From a virus: DNA of 34,090 nt. The stretch lies in the IMG/VR virus record IMGVR_UViG_3300009420_000042, positions 1-34,090 of that record; one strand, written 5' to 3'. Shown here in pieces: positions 17,023 to 24,721 of the stretch (position 1 is its first letter; the number at the start of each line of letters is the position of its first letter). The position numbers and the translations under genes are program-made. Under the pieces are notes generated by a model. That model saw only the letters and a list, made by a program, of their open reading frames with translations, did no database searches and was not told the DNA's origin.

Positions 17023-17385
17023 ATGAAAAACAAAATATCAACACAAGGTTACTTCAACAAGCGATTAAAAGATAACGGTTATATAATATGGAGAATATTC
17101 GATAAGTATAGCATCGGAGACCATAGAAAATGGACCATACTGTTAAATCCTGGATACCATTCAGTTTATATTACATGCATCGTTAATATGGAATCTGTAA
17201 ACGATACTCCTGTATTTATGTTTGATGATGGTGGTGTGTATATCAGACGTGATTTGAAGATCAAGACTGACAGGATAGAGGATATACTCACACATCTAAT
17301 TGAGAGTGGTATCACAGCGGATGCAGATGATTATCGTAAGATAGAGTTAGAGCAAGAATTTAATGTTTCTCGTGATGACCGATAA
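17023..17385 (+). CDS. Conserved small protein after gp45, unknown
   Basis: 120 aa. Begins MKNKISTQGYFNKRLKDNGY and continues with DHRKWTILLNPGYHSVYITC, DGGVYIRRDLKIKTDRIEDI and an acidic C-terminus. I recall very similar proteins (S-Q-G-Y-F-x-K-R-L-K-x-x-G-Y, then W-T-I-x-x-x-P) beside gp45 in marine T4-likes, where the function is not known. The layout suggests a small alpha/beta fold. Start follows the clamp stop by 1 nt; the 3' end overlaps the next gene. Confidence 0.75.
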   Translation: MKNKISTQGYFNKRLKDNGYIIWRIFDKYSIGDHRKWTILLNPGYHSVYITCIVNMESVNDTPVFMFDDGGVYIRRDLKIKTDRIEDILTHLIESGITADADDYRKIELEQEFNVSRDDR

Positions 17386-17836
17386 AGAAGATGATTATGA
17401 GCCTGAGAAGGTCGTCGGTAAATCACCTGATGAATCAAGTGACATAGAAGAAAATGATGACCTCTTAGATGAGCATTCTGAAGAAGATGAGTCGAGTCTC
17501 TATGGTGTATATGATGAAGATGAGGATATAGAAGATGTATACCGTCGATCACTCAAGCCCGATAAGAAGAACATGCGATCACAATTATTAACAGCAGCAT
17601 TAGAATCACAGATCGTCGAATATCAATCCAAGAGACGTGAGTCATTGAAAACATTAGACGATCTAGCATCTATAATCGAAGAATTTACAGATTCTTTTAT
17701 ATTATTAGGCTACGATTTTAAGGGTAATCCAGTCAACTTAATCTCCGCGCAAACACAACAACAAGCTGATTCTCTAGGCACATTAGTGCATAAATTTTTA
17801 GTGGAGAAGTCCTTGAAAGGTCCAGGTGGTTTATGA
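17375..17836 (+). CDS. Acidic N-terminus, helical C-terminus; unknown
   Basis: 153 aa from ATG 17375 (MTDKEDDYEPEK); a start at 17363 is also open. The first 45 residues are strongly acidic (Asp/Glu/Ser). The rest is helical: KKNMRSQLLTAALESQIVEY and SLKTLDDLASIIEEFTDSFI, followed by a short C-terminal domain with LISAQTQQQADSLGTLVHKF. I considered small terminase gp16, which has a helical core of similar size, but saw no convincing match. It overlaps the previous gene by 11 nt and the reductase gene as ATGA. Confidence 0.65.
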   Translation: MTDKEDDYEPEKVVGKSPDESSDIEENDDLLDEHSEEDESSLYGVYDEDEDIEDVYRRSLKPDKKNMRSQLLTAALESQIVEYQSKRRESLKTLDDLASIIEEFTDSFILLGYDFKGNPVNLISAQTQQQADSLGTLVHKFLVEKSLKGPGGL

Positions 17837-18750
17837 GTAATATATTAATTCTAGGAAATGGTTTCATTGGATCTAAAATCAATCAAAAACTAACACAATC
17901 ACTTGACAAGTCACATACAGTTCAGATAATATCTCAGAGTGATATGGATTATACTAACGTATGCAATCTACTATCTGATGATATAATGGCACCTGATATC
18001 ATTATCAATGCATGTGGGTATACCGGAAAGCCGAATGTTGATGCTTGTGAGGATAATCGATCTGAGTGCTGGAGACTGAACACAGTATTTCCAGTCAATC
18101 TTCATGAGTTCTGTAAAGCAACCGGTGTGTTGTTAATTCATGTATCTAGCGGTTGTATATACAATGGATATGATAAGGTGTATACTGAGGAAGATGAATC
18201 AAACTTCGGTTTATATGATGATGTGAGCAGCTTCTATAGTAAGTCTAAGCACGCTGCAGAGATCTTAATGGATACATCGTCATCGCTAGTGCTATTCCGC
18301 ATTCGAATTCCATTTACATGTGATAGTACATCTAGAAATTATCTCAATAAATTGCTAGGGTATGATAATATCATATCAATGGATAATAGTATCACATGTG
18401 TCGAGGAGTTCACTTCAATGATATATAAGATGATTGAATCTGGTGACATTTATAATATACCTGCCGGTATATACAATGCTGTCAACCCTGAACCGGTAAC
18501 CGCTAGTACAATTACAGACATCTTAGTTGATCATGGATTACATAACGATAACTGGAGCATAGTAGAACTTTCAGCGTTAGATATAAAAGCCAATAGAAGT
18601 AATTGCATTTTATCAGATGATAAGCTATCATCTATAGGATATAGATTCGACCCTACACTCGAATCGTTGATCAATACAATCAAAAAATTATCTACTGATG
18701 TTCAGCTTCGTAAAAAATATTCTAAAAAAGAAGGTTCACAAACCTCATGA
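17833..18750 (+). CDS. NAD(P)-dependent sugar-nucleotide reductase (RmlD-like SDR)
   Basis: 305 aa extended short-chain dehydrogenase. The Rossmann loop is ILGNGFIGSK (about 4-13, G-x-G-x-x-G), then DIIINACGYTGKPNVDACE (about 55-73), the active-site strand HVSSGCIYNG (about 102-111) and YSKSKHAAE (Y-x-x-x-K, about 136-144). These match RmlD/WcaG-like enzymes acting on NDP-sugars such as dTDP-4-dehydrorhamnose. It may feed the phage glycosyltransferases or remodel host surface sugars; no synthase for its substrate is in the window. The C-terminus is Lys/Ser-rich and overlaps the next gene by 53 nt in another frame. Confidence 0.8.
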   Translation: MSNILILGNGFIGSKINQKLTQSLDKSHTVQIISQSDMDYTNVCNLLSDDIMAPDIIINACGYTGKPNVDACEDNRSECWRLNTVFPVNLHEFCKATGVLLIHVSSGCIYNGYDKVYTEEDESNFGLYDDVSSFYSKSKHAAEILMDTSSSLVLFRIRIPFTCDSTSRNYLNKLLGYDNIISMDNSITCVEEFTSMIYKMIESGDIYNIPAGIYNAVNPEPVTASTITDILVDHGLHNDNWSIVELSALDIKANRSNCILSDDKLSSIGYRFDPTLESLINTIKKLSTDVQLRKKYSKKEGSQTS

Positions 18751-18991
18751 GTTAAATCCAGGGTCTATATATGCCGTTCTTCATGGTGTGTATGTAGGAG
18801 AAATGCTCGTCTATATAGAGACCACAATCAATAAAAATCACTTCTTATCGATTCCAAAGATGATTAACAGAGAGATACCCATGGATAAATGGAAATTGGC
18901 TCTAGATAATAATATCGTTGAATTTGTTGAATCAATACCTAAGCAAGAGCTTCAAGTATGCTCTGCACAATACAAACACAATAAACAATGA
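18698..18991 (+). CDS. Conserved small protein, unknown
   Basis: 97 aa. A basic N-terminus (MFSFVKNILKKKVHKP) precedes NPGSIYAVLHGVYVGEMLVY, which resembles an SH3-like or KOW-like small barrel, and FLSIPKMINREIPMDKWKLA. I recall this layout from small proteins before RNase H in marine T4-likes; the role is unknown. Its first 53 nt lie inside the reductase gene, and both frames encode Lys-rich peptides there, so the overlap is tolerated by low-complexity sequence. It overlaps the RNase H start as ATGA. Confidence 0.72.
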   Translation: MFSFVKNILKKKVHKPHELNPGSIYAVLHGVYVGEMLVYIETTINKNHFLSIPKMINREIPMDKWKLALDNNIVEFVESIPKQELQVCSAQYKHNKQ

Positions 18992-19842
18992 ACTTAATTA
19001 TAGACGGATCGAATTTGATGCATAGATCATACTGGGTTAGCTCGAAATATAACAGACCTATGGTTCTGCTATTTCTTAATAGCTTGAGAAAGTTATTCAA
19101 CGAGTGGTCTCCTCATCAAGCATATACTGTATGGGATAGCCGACTCATTAAAGGAAAGAAGAATTTCCGGAGAGATGTTAGTACATACAAGTCGGATCGC
19201 GATAAGGATAAGATTAAGGATGTATATGAATACGATAAATTAATCAGATCACTATGTTCAACCTTAGGTGTACAGAATATATATCCAGGAATACTGGAAG
19301 CTGATGATGTTATATCATATATGTGTAAGCATTACTTAATAGGAAGTAACATAATCATATCAACAGATCAAGATATGTTACAATTGATAAACTTTGATAC
19401 TAGTGTGTATAATCCTATTAAGAAAATTACCTACACATACGACAACTTCCGAGACTACTTTCCGGTAGAATTGAAAGACTATCTAACATATAAAGCACTA
19501 ATCGGTGATAAGTCAGATAATATACAAGGAGTTGCGGGTATAGGTCCAAAGAGAGCTGTTAGATTGATCACAGAAGGTGTTTATAACAGCAAGAGCCTAA
19601 CCTCAAAGGATATATCTAGATTTGAACATAACTTAGATATGATCGATCTCTCAAAAGGTTGGGTTCATCACCCAGAAGAGAAGTCAATATATGAATATCA
19701 ACTCAAAGAATCTAGTAAATCTACATCGAGTCATACAGAGTTTCAAAGATTGTGCGCAGATAATAACGTCGATGTTGAGTATGATTTTTCGATGTTCTTC
19801 AAGGACTCTATTAATAGTGCTGTGGTTGATGCTCTGAGATGA
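18988..19842 (+). CDS. rnh: RNase H / 5'-3' nuclease (FEN family)
   Basis: Removes RNA primers and adjacent DNA from lagging-strand fragments. 284 aa (T4: 305). Metal-binding residues are visible: IIDGSN (4-9, D6), EADDVI (104-109), STDQDM (125-130), IGDKSDN (172-178), followed by a helix-hairpin-helix NIQGVAGIGPKRAVRLI (178-194). It overlaps its neighbours on both sides by 4 nt (ATGA), between the small gene 18698 and primase gp61, a natural pairing for Okazaki fragment processing. Confidence 0.92.
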   Translation: MNLIIDGSNLMHRSYWVSSKYNRPMVLLFLNSLRKLFNEWSPHQAYTVWDSRLIKGKKNFRRDVSTYKSDRDKDKIKDVYEYDKLIRSLCSTLGVQNIYPGILEADDVISYMCKHYLIGSNIIISTDQDMLQLINFDTSVYNPIKKITYTYDNFRDYFPVELKDYLTYKALIGDKSDNIQGVAGIGPKRAVRLITEGVYNSKSLTSKDISRFEHNLDMIDLSKGWVHHPEEKSIYEYQLKESSKSTSSHTEFQRLCADNNVDVEYDFSMFFKDSINSAVVDALR

Positions 19843-20852
19843 ACATACCGCAGACGTACGTCGTCGAGAAGTTCTATCAATTCGCTGGTTATCCGAGATA
19901 TAAAAAATCTAGTAATACATACGAAGGAGGTTGTAGTATATGTAAGGAAGGTTCTTCATGGGGTCGTAAGAGACGTTTATATTACATGCCAGATAAGTCA
20001 GCGATATGTTGTCATAATTGCGGTTGGTATGGAAGTGCATGGAGATGGGTATCAGAAGTCGCGCACTTATCCTATGACGAGATACGAAGTGAGATAACTG
20101 CAAACGAATTCAACTTAATTGACATCAAGTCATTATCAGTAAATAACTCTCAACTTGAGAAATCGAGTGAACCGCTACCTAAAGACAGTATAAATCTATC
20201 ATCTCCACAACAGGTTGAATATTATAAAGATGATCAGATGGTGACCAAGGCTGTTAGATATATCAATTCACGAAGATTAAACAAAGCAGTAAATAGACCA
20301 CCTAGTATGTATATAAGTTTGACAGATTTTGTGCATAAGAATAGACTATGCATACCATCTACAAATAGCGATCATAGTGTGTCATATTATCAGACACGAT
20401 CACTACTAGATGATGGCTCACCCAAATACCTCTCTAAACAATACGCAGAACGTGATGTATATGGAATCAGTGGAATTACAGACATATATCCAAATGTATA
20501 TATATTCGAAGGACCTCTTGATTCATTTTTTGTAGATAACTCTGTAGCTATATACGGTATACAAGAGAAGAGTAAGCAATCACTGACTGTAGCTCAGCAT
20601 GAAGCTCTATCTAACTTATTCTACATGAATAAGGTGTGGGTATTAGACAATCAGCATATAGATAATGCCAGTAGAGAGAAATCTAAGCTATTACTAGACC
20701 GAGGAGAGAGTGTGTTTATATGGCCTCGAAGTCTTACTGAATTTAAAGATTTTAATGAACTGTGCATGCATCATAGATTAAACGAAATCTCGCATAAGTT
20801 CATAGACAGTAATGTATATACTGGCTCAGATGCAAAGCTGAAGCTGATTTAA
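19839..20852 (+). CDS. 61: DNA primase gp61
   Basis: Makes RNA primers on the helicase gp41. 337 aa (T4: 342). An N-terminal zinc ribbon has CSIC (32-35) and CHNC (58-61). The TOPRIM-like core has IFEGPLDSFF (222-231, E224) and VWVLDNQHID (266-275, D270), then FKDFNEL. Start overlaps the RNase H stop (ATGA). The stop codon TAA overlaps head-on with the stop of the minus-strand gene 20849-21289 in TTAA, the same arrangement as after uvsX. Confidence 0.92.
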   Translation: MNIPQTYVVEKFYQFAGYPRYKKSSNTYEGGCSICKEGSSWGRKRRLYYMPDKSAICCHNCGWYGSAWRWVSEVAHLSYDEIRSEITANEFNLIDIKSLSVNNSQLEKSSEPLPKDSINLSSPQQVEYYKDDQMVTKAVRYINSRRLNKAVNRPPSMYISLTDFVHKNRLCIPSTNSDHSVSYYQTRSLLDDGSPKYLSKQYAERDVYGISGITDIYPNVYIFEGPLDSFFVDNSVAIYGIQEKSKQSLTVAQHEALSNLFYMNKVWVLDNQHIDNASREKSKLLLDRGESVFIWPRSLTEFKDFNELCMHHRLNEISHKFIDSNVYTGSDAKLKLI

Positions 20853-21289
20853 ATTGTATCTTTTTGACTAGTCTTGCTCTGAGCAGTGAGTAGATATTGC
20901 TTTAACGATTCCCCTAAGCTTGATAAATCTTGGGCAATCCTAGATATCTTCTTAGATTCACTCCTAGCTACATCAGATAATATCGAACCACAATCTGTTT
21001 GATTGAGCTGAGCGTTCATTGAATCTGGAGTCAATCCATTTAACTGCTCTATAAAACTCTCAACATTATTAACCCAGTTGGTTAATATCTCAGTAGTCTG
21101 AGCGGTTTGATGAGCTTCAAAATCTGCAACTGGGTTTGTTGGTACATCATAATCACCAGGTGATGTGCCATCATCTAGATCCGCAGCAAAGGCTTGACGA
21201 TCTGCCTCCTGCTCTTCACCAGTGGATGTTGAATCAATATCATCATCCTCGCACAACATCTTAAGAAATTTACCTTGAAAGTTACTCAT
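20849..21289 (-). CDS. Acidic late protein with L-C-E N-terminal motif
   Basis: 146 aa from ATG 21289. The frame is open upstream to 21367, but the late box TATAAATA sits 8 nt before 21289, and the upstream extension runs through it and the next gene. N-terminus MSNFQGKFLKMLCEDDD: a short amphipathic helix ending in L-C-E at 12-14, aligning residue for residue with the 23765-24097 product (MDKFQNKFYRALTESDG). L-x-E is the cleavage signal of the T4 prohead protease, so this could be an internal head protein; that is inference. The next 60 residues are acidic (ADLDDGTSPGDYDVPTNPVA), and the C-terminal half is helical. Stop shared head-on with primase. Confidence 0.72.
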   Translation of the reverse strand: MSNFQGKFLKMLCEDDDIDSTSTGEEQEADRQAFAADLDDGTSPGDYDVPTNPVADFEAHQTAQTTEILTNWVNNVESFIEQLNGLTPDSMNAQLNQTDCGSILSDVARSESKKISRIAQDLSSLGESLKQYLLTAQSKTSQKDTI

Positions 21290-21297
21290 GTTATAAT

Positions 21298-21322
21298 TAT
21301 TTATACTTCTACCGCCTAAATA
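21298..21322. promoter_or_regulatory. Divergent pair of late promoters
   Basis: Minus strand: perfect TATAAATA (21298-21305), 8 nt before ATG 21289. Plus strand: CTAAATA (21316-21322), 11 nt before ATG 21334. Predicted leaders are about 3 and 6 nt. The two genes start 44 nt apart. Confidence 0.7.
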
Positions 21323-21333
21323 ATAATATAGAT

Positions 21334-21711
21334 ATGAGAAAAAAACAAATACATGAGAATTTGACATCAGGTGGAGGTCAACAATTATACGGAGGTTCGG
21401 ATGGTCCGAAGAGAGTAAATCTGATGGATGTCTTGAAATTTCAGGACTACCTACAAGACCAGCTTACCAAAGCCCCGAAAGTTCTTCCAGCTCCAATGTC
21501 TCACAATATGCTAGATAACATAGCGGATGTTTTTGTTAAGATAAACGACATTCAATCTGAGCTTATGCATGTATTGCAGAATCCACTAGTAGTGGATAAT
21601 GATGATGTGGTTAAGACGTTGAAGACCATGTATAAGAAATTTTCTAAAATGAAACTTATGATAAAATCTCTATCACACGACCTAGAAGACCTTGATATCT
21701 CTAAAGACTGA
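21334..21711 (+). CDS. Small late protein, helical, unknown
   Basis: 125 aa. N-terminus MRKKQIHENLTSGGGQQLYG is Gly-rich and flexible; the rest (VNLMDVLKFQDYLQDQLTKA; then LDNIADVFVKINDIQSELMH and TMYKKFSKMKLMIKSLSHDL) is helical with heptad-like spacing, so a coiled-coil or bundle is likely. It is transcribed from a late promoter divergent to the minus gene 20849-21289. No family recognised. Confidence 0.7.
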   Translation: MRKKQIHENLTSGGGQQLYGGSDGPKRVNLMDVLKFQDYLQDQLTKAPKVLPAPMSHNMLDNIADVFVKINDIQSELMHVLQNPLVVDNDDVVKTLKTMYKKFSKMKLMIKSLSHDLEDLDISKD

Positions 21712-21712
21712 C

Positions 21713-21720
21713 TCTAAATA
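21713..21720 (+). promoter_or_regulatory. Late promoter TCTAAATA
   Basis: TCTAAATA, 8 nt, then the GTG start at 21729; predicted leader about 3 nt. It overlaps the end of the previous gene region (stop 21711). Confidence 0.6.
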
Positions 21721-21728
21721 ACTATAGA

Positions 21729-22163
21729 GTGAGTAGTTTTAAATCTATAGTTACATTATTGAGTATAAGTATATTGGCTTCTGCGCTCGCAGCTGTCAAC
21801 GGAAACGACTACGTGTATATATTCTACATGACGCTCATATTCCAACTAATTCTTGGCTTCACTGTATCATCAATCCGGAATCCTATTCTTCAACTTAGAG
21901 CTGAAGCTATTGAGAATGAGAGGATACAATCATTCTCCCAACAAGGAGTTGACCTAAAGTGCGCGCATTGCGGTAGTATATCGATAGTACCGGTTGTGTT
22001 AGATGAGAAAAATGAATATGATTGCCCTAGTTGTGATAATAGTAACTCACTATACATCAATATCACTGTGGCTAGGAAGACCAACATGTTGAATATGCAA
22101 CATCTTGTAACTTCATCAATTGATGATGAGAGTACTACAATCGATACCATCCGGAATGAGTAA
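21729..22163 (+). CDS. Membrane protein with zinc ribbon, unknown
   Basis: 144 aa, GTG start. Two adjacent hydrophobic segments (FKSIVTLLSISILASALAAV, about 4-23, and YIFYMTLIFQLILGFTV, about 30-46) form a likely transmembrane hairpin. A cytoplasmic zinc ribbon follows: CAHCGS (about 78-83) and CPSCDNS (about 98-104). The remaining tail is polar. Membrane-anchored zinc ribbons are uncommon among T4-like late genes; a role at the host membrane, or in head assembly, which starts at the membrane in T4, is possible but not shown. The GTG start is supported by the late box. Confidence 0.7.
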   Translation: MSSFKSIVTLLSISILASALAAVNGNDYVYIFYMTLIFQLILGFTVSSIRNPILQLRAEAIENERIQSFSQQGVDLKCAHCGSISIVPVVLDEKNEYDCPSCDNSNSLYINITVARKTNMLNMQHLVTSSIDDESTTIDTIRNE

Positions 22164-22617
22164 CATAATCAACCACAACTCAGACGATATAACCAAACCA
22201 GCATCCGATATATCACCTATTAAATCTCAAGATAGTATCAACAGTGATGACTTATTAGCTATAGTAGAAAAATACTTTATACTATCCGATTCAGATCAAC
22301 GTCAGGCATACGCCGCAGGTAAATCTGATATCATCAGAGATGAGTTCGACATCCATCACTTTATCAACAGTATACACTCTATACTACAAACACACTGCAA
22401 GGATCAAGCTAAAGACAAACACGTCAGTATATCAATCACAAAAATCTTCAAAGGGTTTGAAAACTTAAACGATATCCTTGGTTCATTAAATAGTACGCAT
22501 TCAGCGGATCATTTAGTTGTATTGAGGTTGTTAAGTTATTGCCTTTATTCATATTTTAAGTATAATCAATCATATGATAGACATAAACAAATACAAGCAC
22601 AAGTCAATCGCAATTAA
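22156..22617 (+). CDS. Unknown helical protein
   Basis: 153 aa from ATG 22156 (MSNIINHNSDDITKP). An upstream ATG at 22120 is open but would give a 44-nt overlap; 22156 overlaps the previous stop by 8 nt. The N-terminal 40 residues are polar and disordered-looking. The rest is helical: LLAIVEKYFILSDSDQRQAY, HHFINSIHSILQTHCKDQAK, HLVVLRLLSYCLYSYFKYN. No domain recognised. It lies in the plus-strand late cluster. Confidence 0.6.
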   Translation: MSNIINHNSDDITKPASDISPIKSQDSINSDDLLAIVEKYFILSDSDQRQAYAAGKSDIIRDEFDIHHFINSIHSILQTHCKDQAKDKHVSISITKIFKGFENLNDILGSLNSTHSADHLVVLRLLSYCLYSYFKYNQSYDRHKQIQAQVNRN

Positions 22618-22831
22618 AGCCGACTCTAGAGGAGTAGATGAGATGTCATATTATGAGCTATCTAGGTGGTTGTGTTTAATCGAGGCAATAGAGTATATCG
22701 GTCGAAAATGTGAGCATATAGGTCTACCTGATACAGATGGTTCGTGGGTAAAGCCTATAGCTATCCAGAAGTATGTAGATGAGAGAACAGAGAGTATGTT
22801 ATTCGAGGTAACTAACCAAGGCACCATATAA
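22574..22831 (+). CDS. Small unknown protein
   Basis: 85 aa, MIDINKYKHKSIAIKADSRG... with a helical middle (SYYELSRWLCLIEAIEYIGR) and a segment LPDTDGSWVKPIAIQKYVDE. It overlaps the previous gene by 44 nt; a later in-frame Met at about residue 24 (DEMSYYEL) would remove that overlap. Its stop overlaps the next ATG by one base, supporting it as a translated member of the cluster. Confidence 0.6.
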   Translation: MIDINKYKHKSIAIKADSRGVDEMSYYELSRWLCLIEAIEYIGRKCEHIGLPDTDGSWVKPIAIQKYVDERTESMLFEVTNQGTI

Positions 22832-23136
22832 TGCACTACATCATTGGAACACAAGTATTGATACAGGACTCTAGAGTTAAGTTTAAACCTGGAGCGACCT
22901 CAGGGTCCCGGGTGAGACCAGTGATCTCTGACTTTAAGCCAGGTGTAAGATACACTTTATATCATATACGTAAAGATGAGGATGATAAGATTCGATATGT
23001 ATTTATATCAGATGATCAAACAGATGTCGTTGGATTGAAGTTTGACTCACCTAGTGATGCTGATAAAATGATATCATCAATCAAGGGTGACACTTTACCT
23101 GATTATAAGGATATATACTCTAGGAATTCATCCTAG
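22831..23136 (+). CDS. Small beta-rich protein, unknown
   Basis: 101 aa. MHYIIGTQVLIQDSRVKFKP, then DFKPGVRYTLYHIRKDEDDK, YVFISDDQTDVVGLKFDSPS: alternating strands with an F-K-P-G-x-x-Y-T-L turn suggest a small SH3-like barrel. It is the last plus-strand gene of this cluster. Its stop TAG shares the palindrome CTAG head-on with the stop of the minus-strand neck-like gene. Confidence 0.65.
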   Translation: MHYIIGTQVLIQDSRVKFKPGATSGSRVRPVISDFKPGVRYTLYHIRKDEDDKIRYVFISDDQTDVVGLKFDSPSDADKMISSIKGDTLPDYKDIYSRNSS

Positions 23137-23768
23137 ACATAACCACCATACACATCATCATTTCCAGAATCAGTATAATCAAATATACCGATTGACTCTT
23201 CTCTGACATTATCTTCAACCTGCTGACTCACACTCTCACGCGGTATACCAGGTTCAAAACTATAATCATGTCGTTTAGCTTTAATTAACCATATATAGTG
23301 GCCTGTGAGTTGATTTATTTGTTGTACATCTTGATCGATTCTCTCTGTAATTTCAAAATGATTACCAGATCTACCTCCTGGTCGACCTTCACCAAATTCA
23401 CTCAAATCAAAAACGTCACCAGCCTTAGGCTCGCTACTCTCACCAAATGAATCGTAGAATTGTTGTATGTGGATGAAGCATGTCACCTCATCATCAGAAA
23501 CTAAACCAAACTTTTGCATGACTACTGCGTTCTCATTTAAGTTTAATGTTACTATCAACTTCACACCATCCTTAAAACCAGATTCAGGTTCCTCACCATA
23601 TACACTATCTGCAGTATCGAGTGATGTTTTGTTAACATAATATGTAATCTCAGATCCATATATATTAATCTGTTCACGCCACCAGTCATCATAATTACTC
23701 CGCTCACATGCACTGATATCTTTATTGAGAAACCTCACTGGATCGTTACTGAATGGAGAGGCGCTCAT
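23133..23768 (-). CDS. 14: Probable neck protein (gp14-like)
   Basis: 211 aa (T4 gp14: 256). Features that match T4-like neck proteins: WWREQINIYGSEITYYVNKT (about 29-48), a central KFGLVSDDEVTCFIHIQQF segment, KAGDVFDLSEFG (about 114-125), then HFEITERID and a C-terminal KAKRHDYSFEPGI. In gp14 the pattern is IYG-x-D-V-x-Y, ..KFGL..D, P-x-x-G-D, FEI..V. gp14 closes the portal-head end and joins the tail. It is on the minus strand, away from gp13 and gp15. It starts in ATGA overlap with the gene before it and shares a stop palindrome with 22831-23136. No late box stands directly before it, so it uses the upstream gene's transcript. Confidence 0.6.
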   Translation of the reverse strand: MSASPFSNDPVRFLNKDISACERSNYDDWWREQINIYGSEITYYVNKTSLDTADSVYGEEPESGFKDGVKLIVTLNLNENAVVMQKFGLVSDDEVTCFIHIQQFYDSFGESSEPKAGDVFDLSEFGEGRPGGRSGNHFEITERIDQDVQQINQLTGHYIWLIKAKRHDYSFEPGIPRESVSQQVEDNVREESIGIFDYTDSGNDDVYGGYV

Positions 23769-24097
23769 GAATGTAAAGTGTATGTACCAACCATACTCCG
23801 AGTGATGATCATCTTAGTATTACCTAGATTCTTACTCTCGCCTCTCTGCAATGAACTTATATGATACCTTCTCATTATATCCTCAACGTCAACTACACTT
23901 AGTGGTCTTGTATTACCGGTAGATCTGACATTCTCAACTTTATTATTTAAGTCAGGTCTAGCTCGATGAATCTCTGGAACCTGTCTCATATTCTTCCGAT
24001 CATTCCCTCTCGCACCTAACCTCACGTAAGGTGGTAACTTAGCTAAACCATCACTCTCTGTCAAAGCTCTATAAAATTTATTTTGAAACTTATCCAC
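23765..24097 (-). CDS. Late protein with L-T-E N-terminal motif
   Basis: 110 aa, GTG start at 24097. N-terminus MDKFQNKFYRALTESDG matches the 20849-21289 product at M1, F4, Q5, K7, F8, L12 and E14, and places the L-x-E cleavage-like motif at the same position (12-14). The remainder is basic (about 18 Arg/Lys) and polar: LPPYVRLGARGNDRKNMRQV, then HISSLQRGESKNLGN. A basic protein with a capsid-targeting leader would fit a DNA-binding internal head protein. ATTAAGTA sits 5 nt before the GTG. It is co-transcribed with the neck-like gene (ATGA overlap). Confidence 0.68.
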   Translation of the reverse strand: MDKFQNKFYRALTESDGLAKLPPYVRLGARGNDRKNMRQVPEIHRARPDLNNKVENVRSTGNTRPLSVVDVEDIMRRYHISSLQRGESKNLGNTKMIITRSMVGTYTLHS

Positions 24098-24102
24098 TCA
24101 AT

Positions 24103-24110
24103 TACTTAAT
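24103..24110 (-). promoter_or_regulatory. Late-type box ATTAAGTA
   Basis: On the minus strand ATTAAGTA, 5 nt, then GTG at 24097: the predicted start is the G of the start codon. It differs from TATAAATA at three positions, so it is weaker than the others. Confidence 0.45.
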
Positions 24111-24124
24111 CGTCTCAGTTCATA

Positions 24125-24157
24125 AAAAAACCTTAGACTCTACACCTAAGGTTTTTT
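24125..24157. terminator. Bidirectional rho-independent terminator
   Basis: AAAAAACCTTAG, 9-nt loop, CTAAGGTTTTTT: a perfect 12-bp stem with an A-tract on one side and a T-tract on the other. It ends minus-strand transcription from the gene 24179-24949 and separates it from 23765-24097. Confidence 0.9.
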
Positions 24158-24178
24158 AATTAAATTATTTGTATGATA

Positions 24179-24721
24179 CTACGATAGTAGACCTTGATTA
24201 TTACCGGTAATTTTACCAGTTACAACATTTGATCGACCTCCAGTCGCTGTCATCTTAGCTGTTGTGTCAGCAAGATCTCCATCATTTCCGACTTTATCCA
24301 TCACCTTGCCTGTAGCACCGCCTGAAGTTACCTTACTAGCGTGACCTCTGACAACGTTTTTCTTCTTAGGTCCTAATTGTGTTGGATCTACTCCTGGACT
24401 CGTTCCATCTGAAGTATGCTGAGCTTCAACTGCCTCTGGAAAAGGATCTTCTTCTCCTTCTTCATCTGAACCTAACATGTCTCCATCATCTAAGTCTTCA
24501 ATTTCTGATCCTGTACCGTCAATTTGACTCAATACATCTCTCAGTACATCAGCTTGATCTGATGATAACGTGATTGTAATTTCTTCACCGCTTTCTTCAC
24601 CTTCAAAATCATCAACTGGTTCGTCTTCTATACCCATCTCGAATGAGTCAACATCGAAATCGTCACCAGCTTCCATAATCGTCGAGTAAAGCTTGTCGAA
24701 AATGTTCTCTTTTTTATCCAT
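24179..24721 (-). CDS. Probable nested short form of the acidic late protein
   Basis: In-frame internal start at ATG 24721 giving 180 aa. The evidence is on the DNA: a perfect late promoter TATAAATA stands exactly 5 nt before this ATG, inside the coding sequence of the long form. Its N-terminus, MDKKENIFDKLYSTIMEAGD, has Phe at residue 8 like MSNFQGKF and MDKFQNKF and an I-M-E motif at 15-17, so it resembles an independent capsid-targeting leader. It shares the terminator with the long form. The promoter at this start is a better late-box match than that of the long form, so the short form may be the main product. Confidence 0.55.
   Translation of the reverse strand: MDKKENIFDKLYSTIMEAGDDFDVDSFEMGIEDEPVDDFEGEESGEEITITLSSDQADVLRDVLSQIDGTGSEIEDLDDGDMLGSDEEGEEDPFPEAVEAQHTSDGTSPGVDPTQLGPKKKNVVRGHASKVTSGGATGKVMDKVGNDGDLADTTAKMTATGGRSNVVTGKITGNNQGLLS

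Noticed and set aside
17375-17836. Small terminase gp16
   Set aside because: Similar size and helical core, but no motif match and not next to gp17.
21290-21367. 26-residue N-terminal extension of the minus gene at 20849-21289
   Set aside because: It crosses the perfect late promoter and the start region of the divergent gene; ATG 21289 is 8 nt after the late box.
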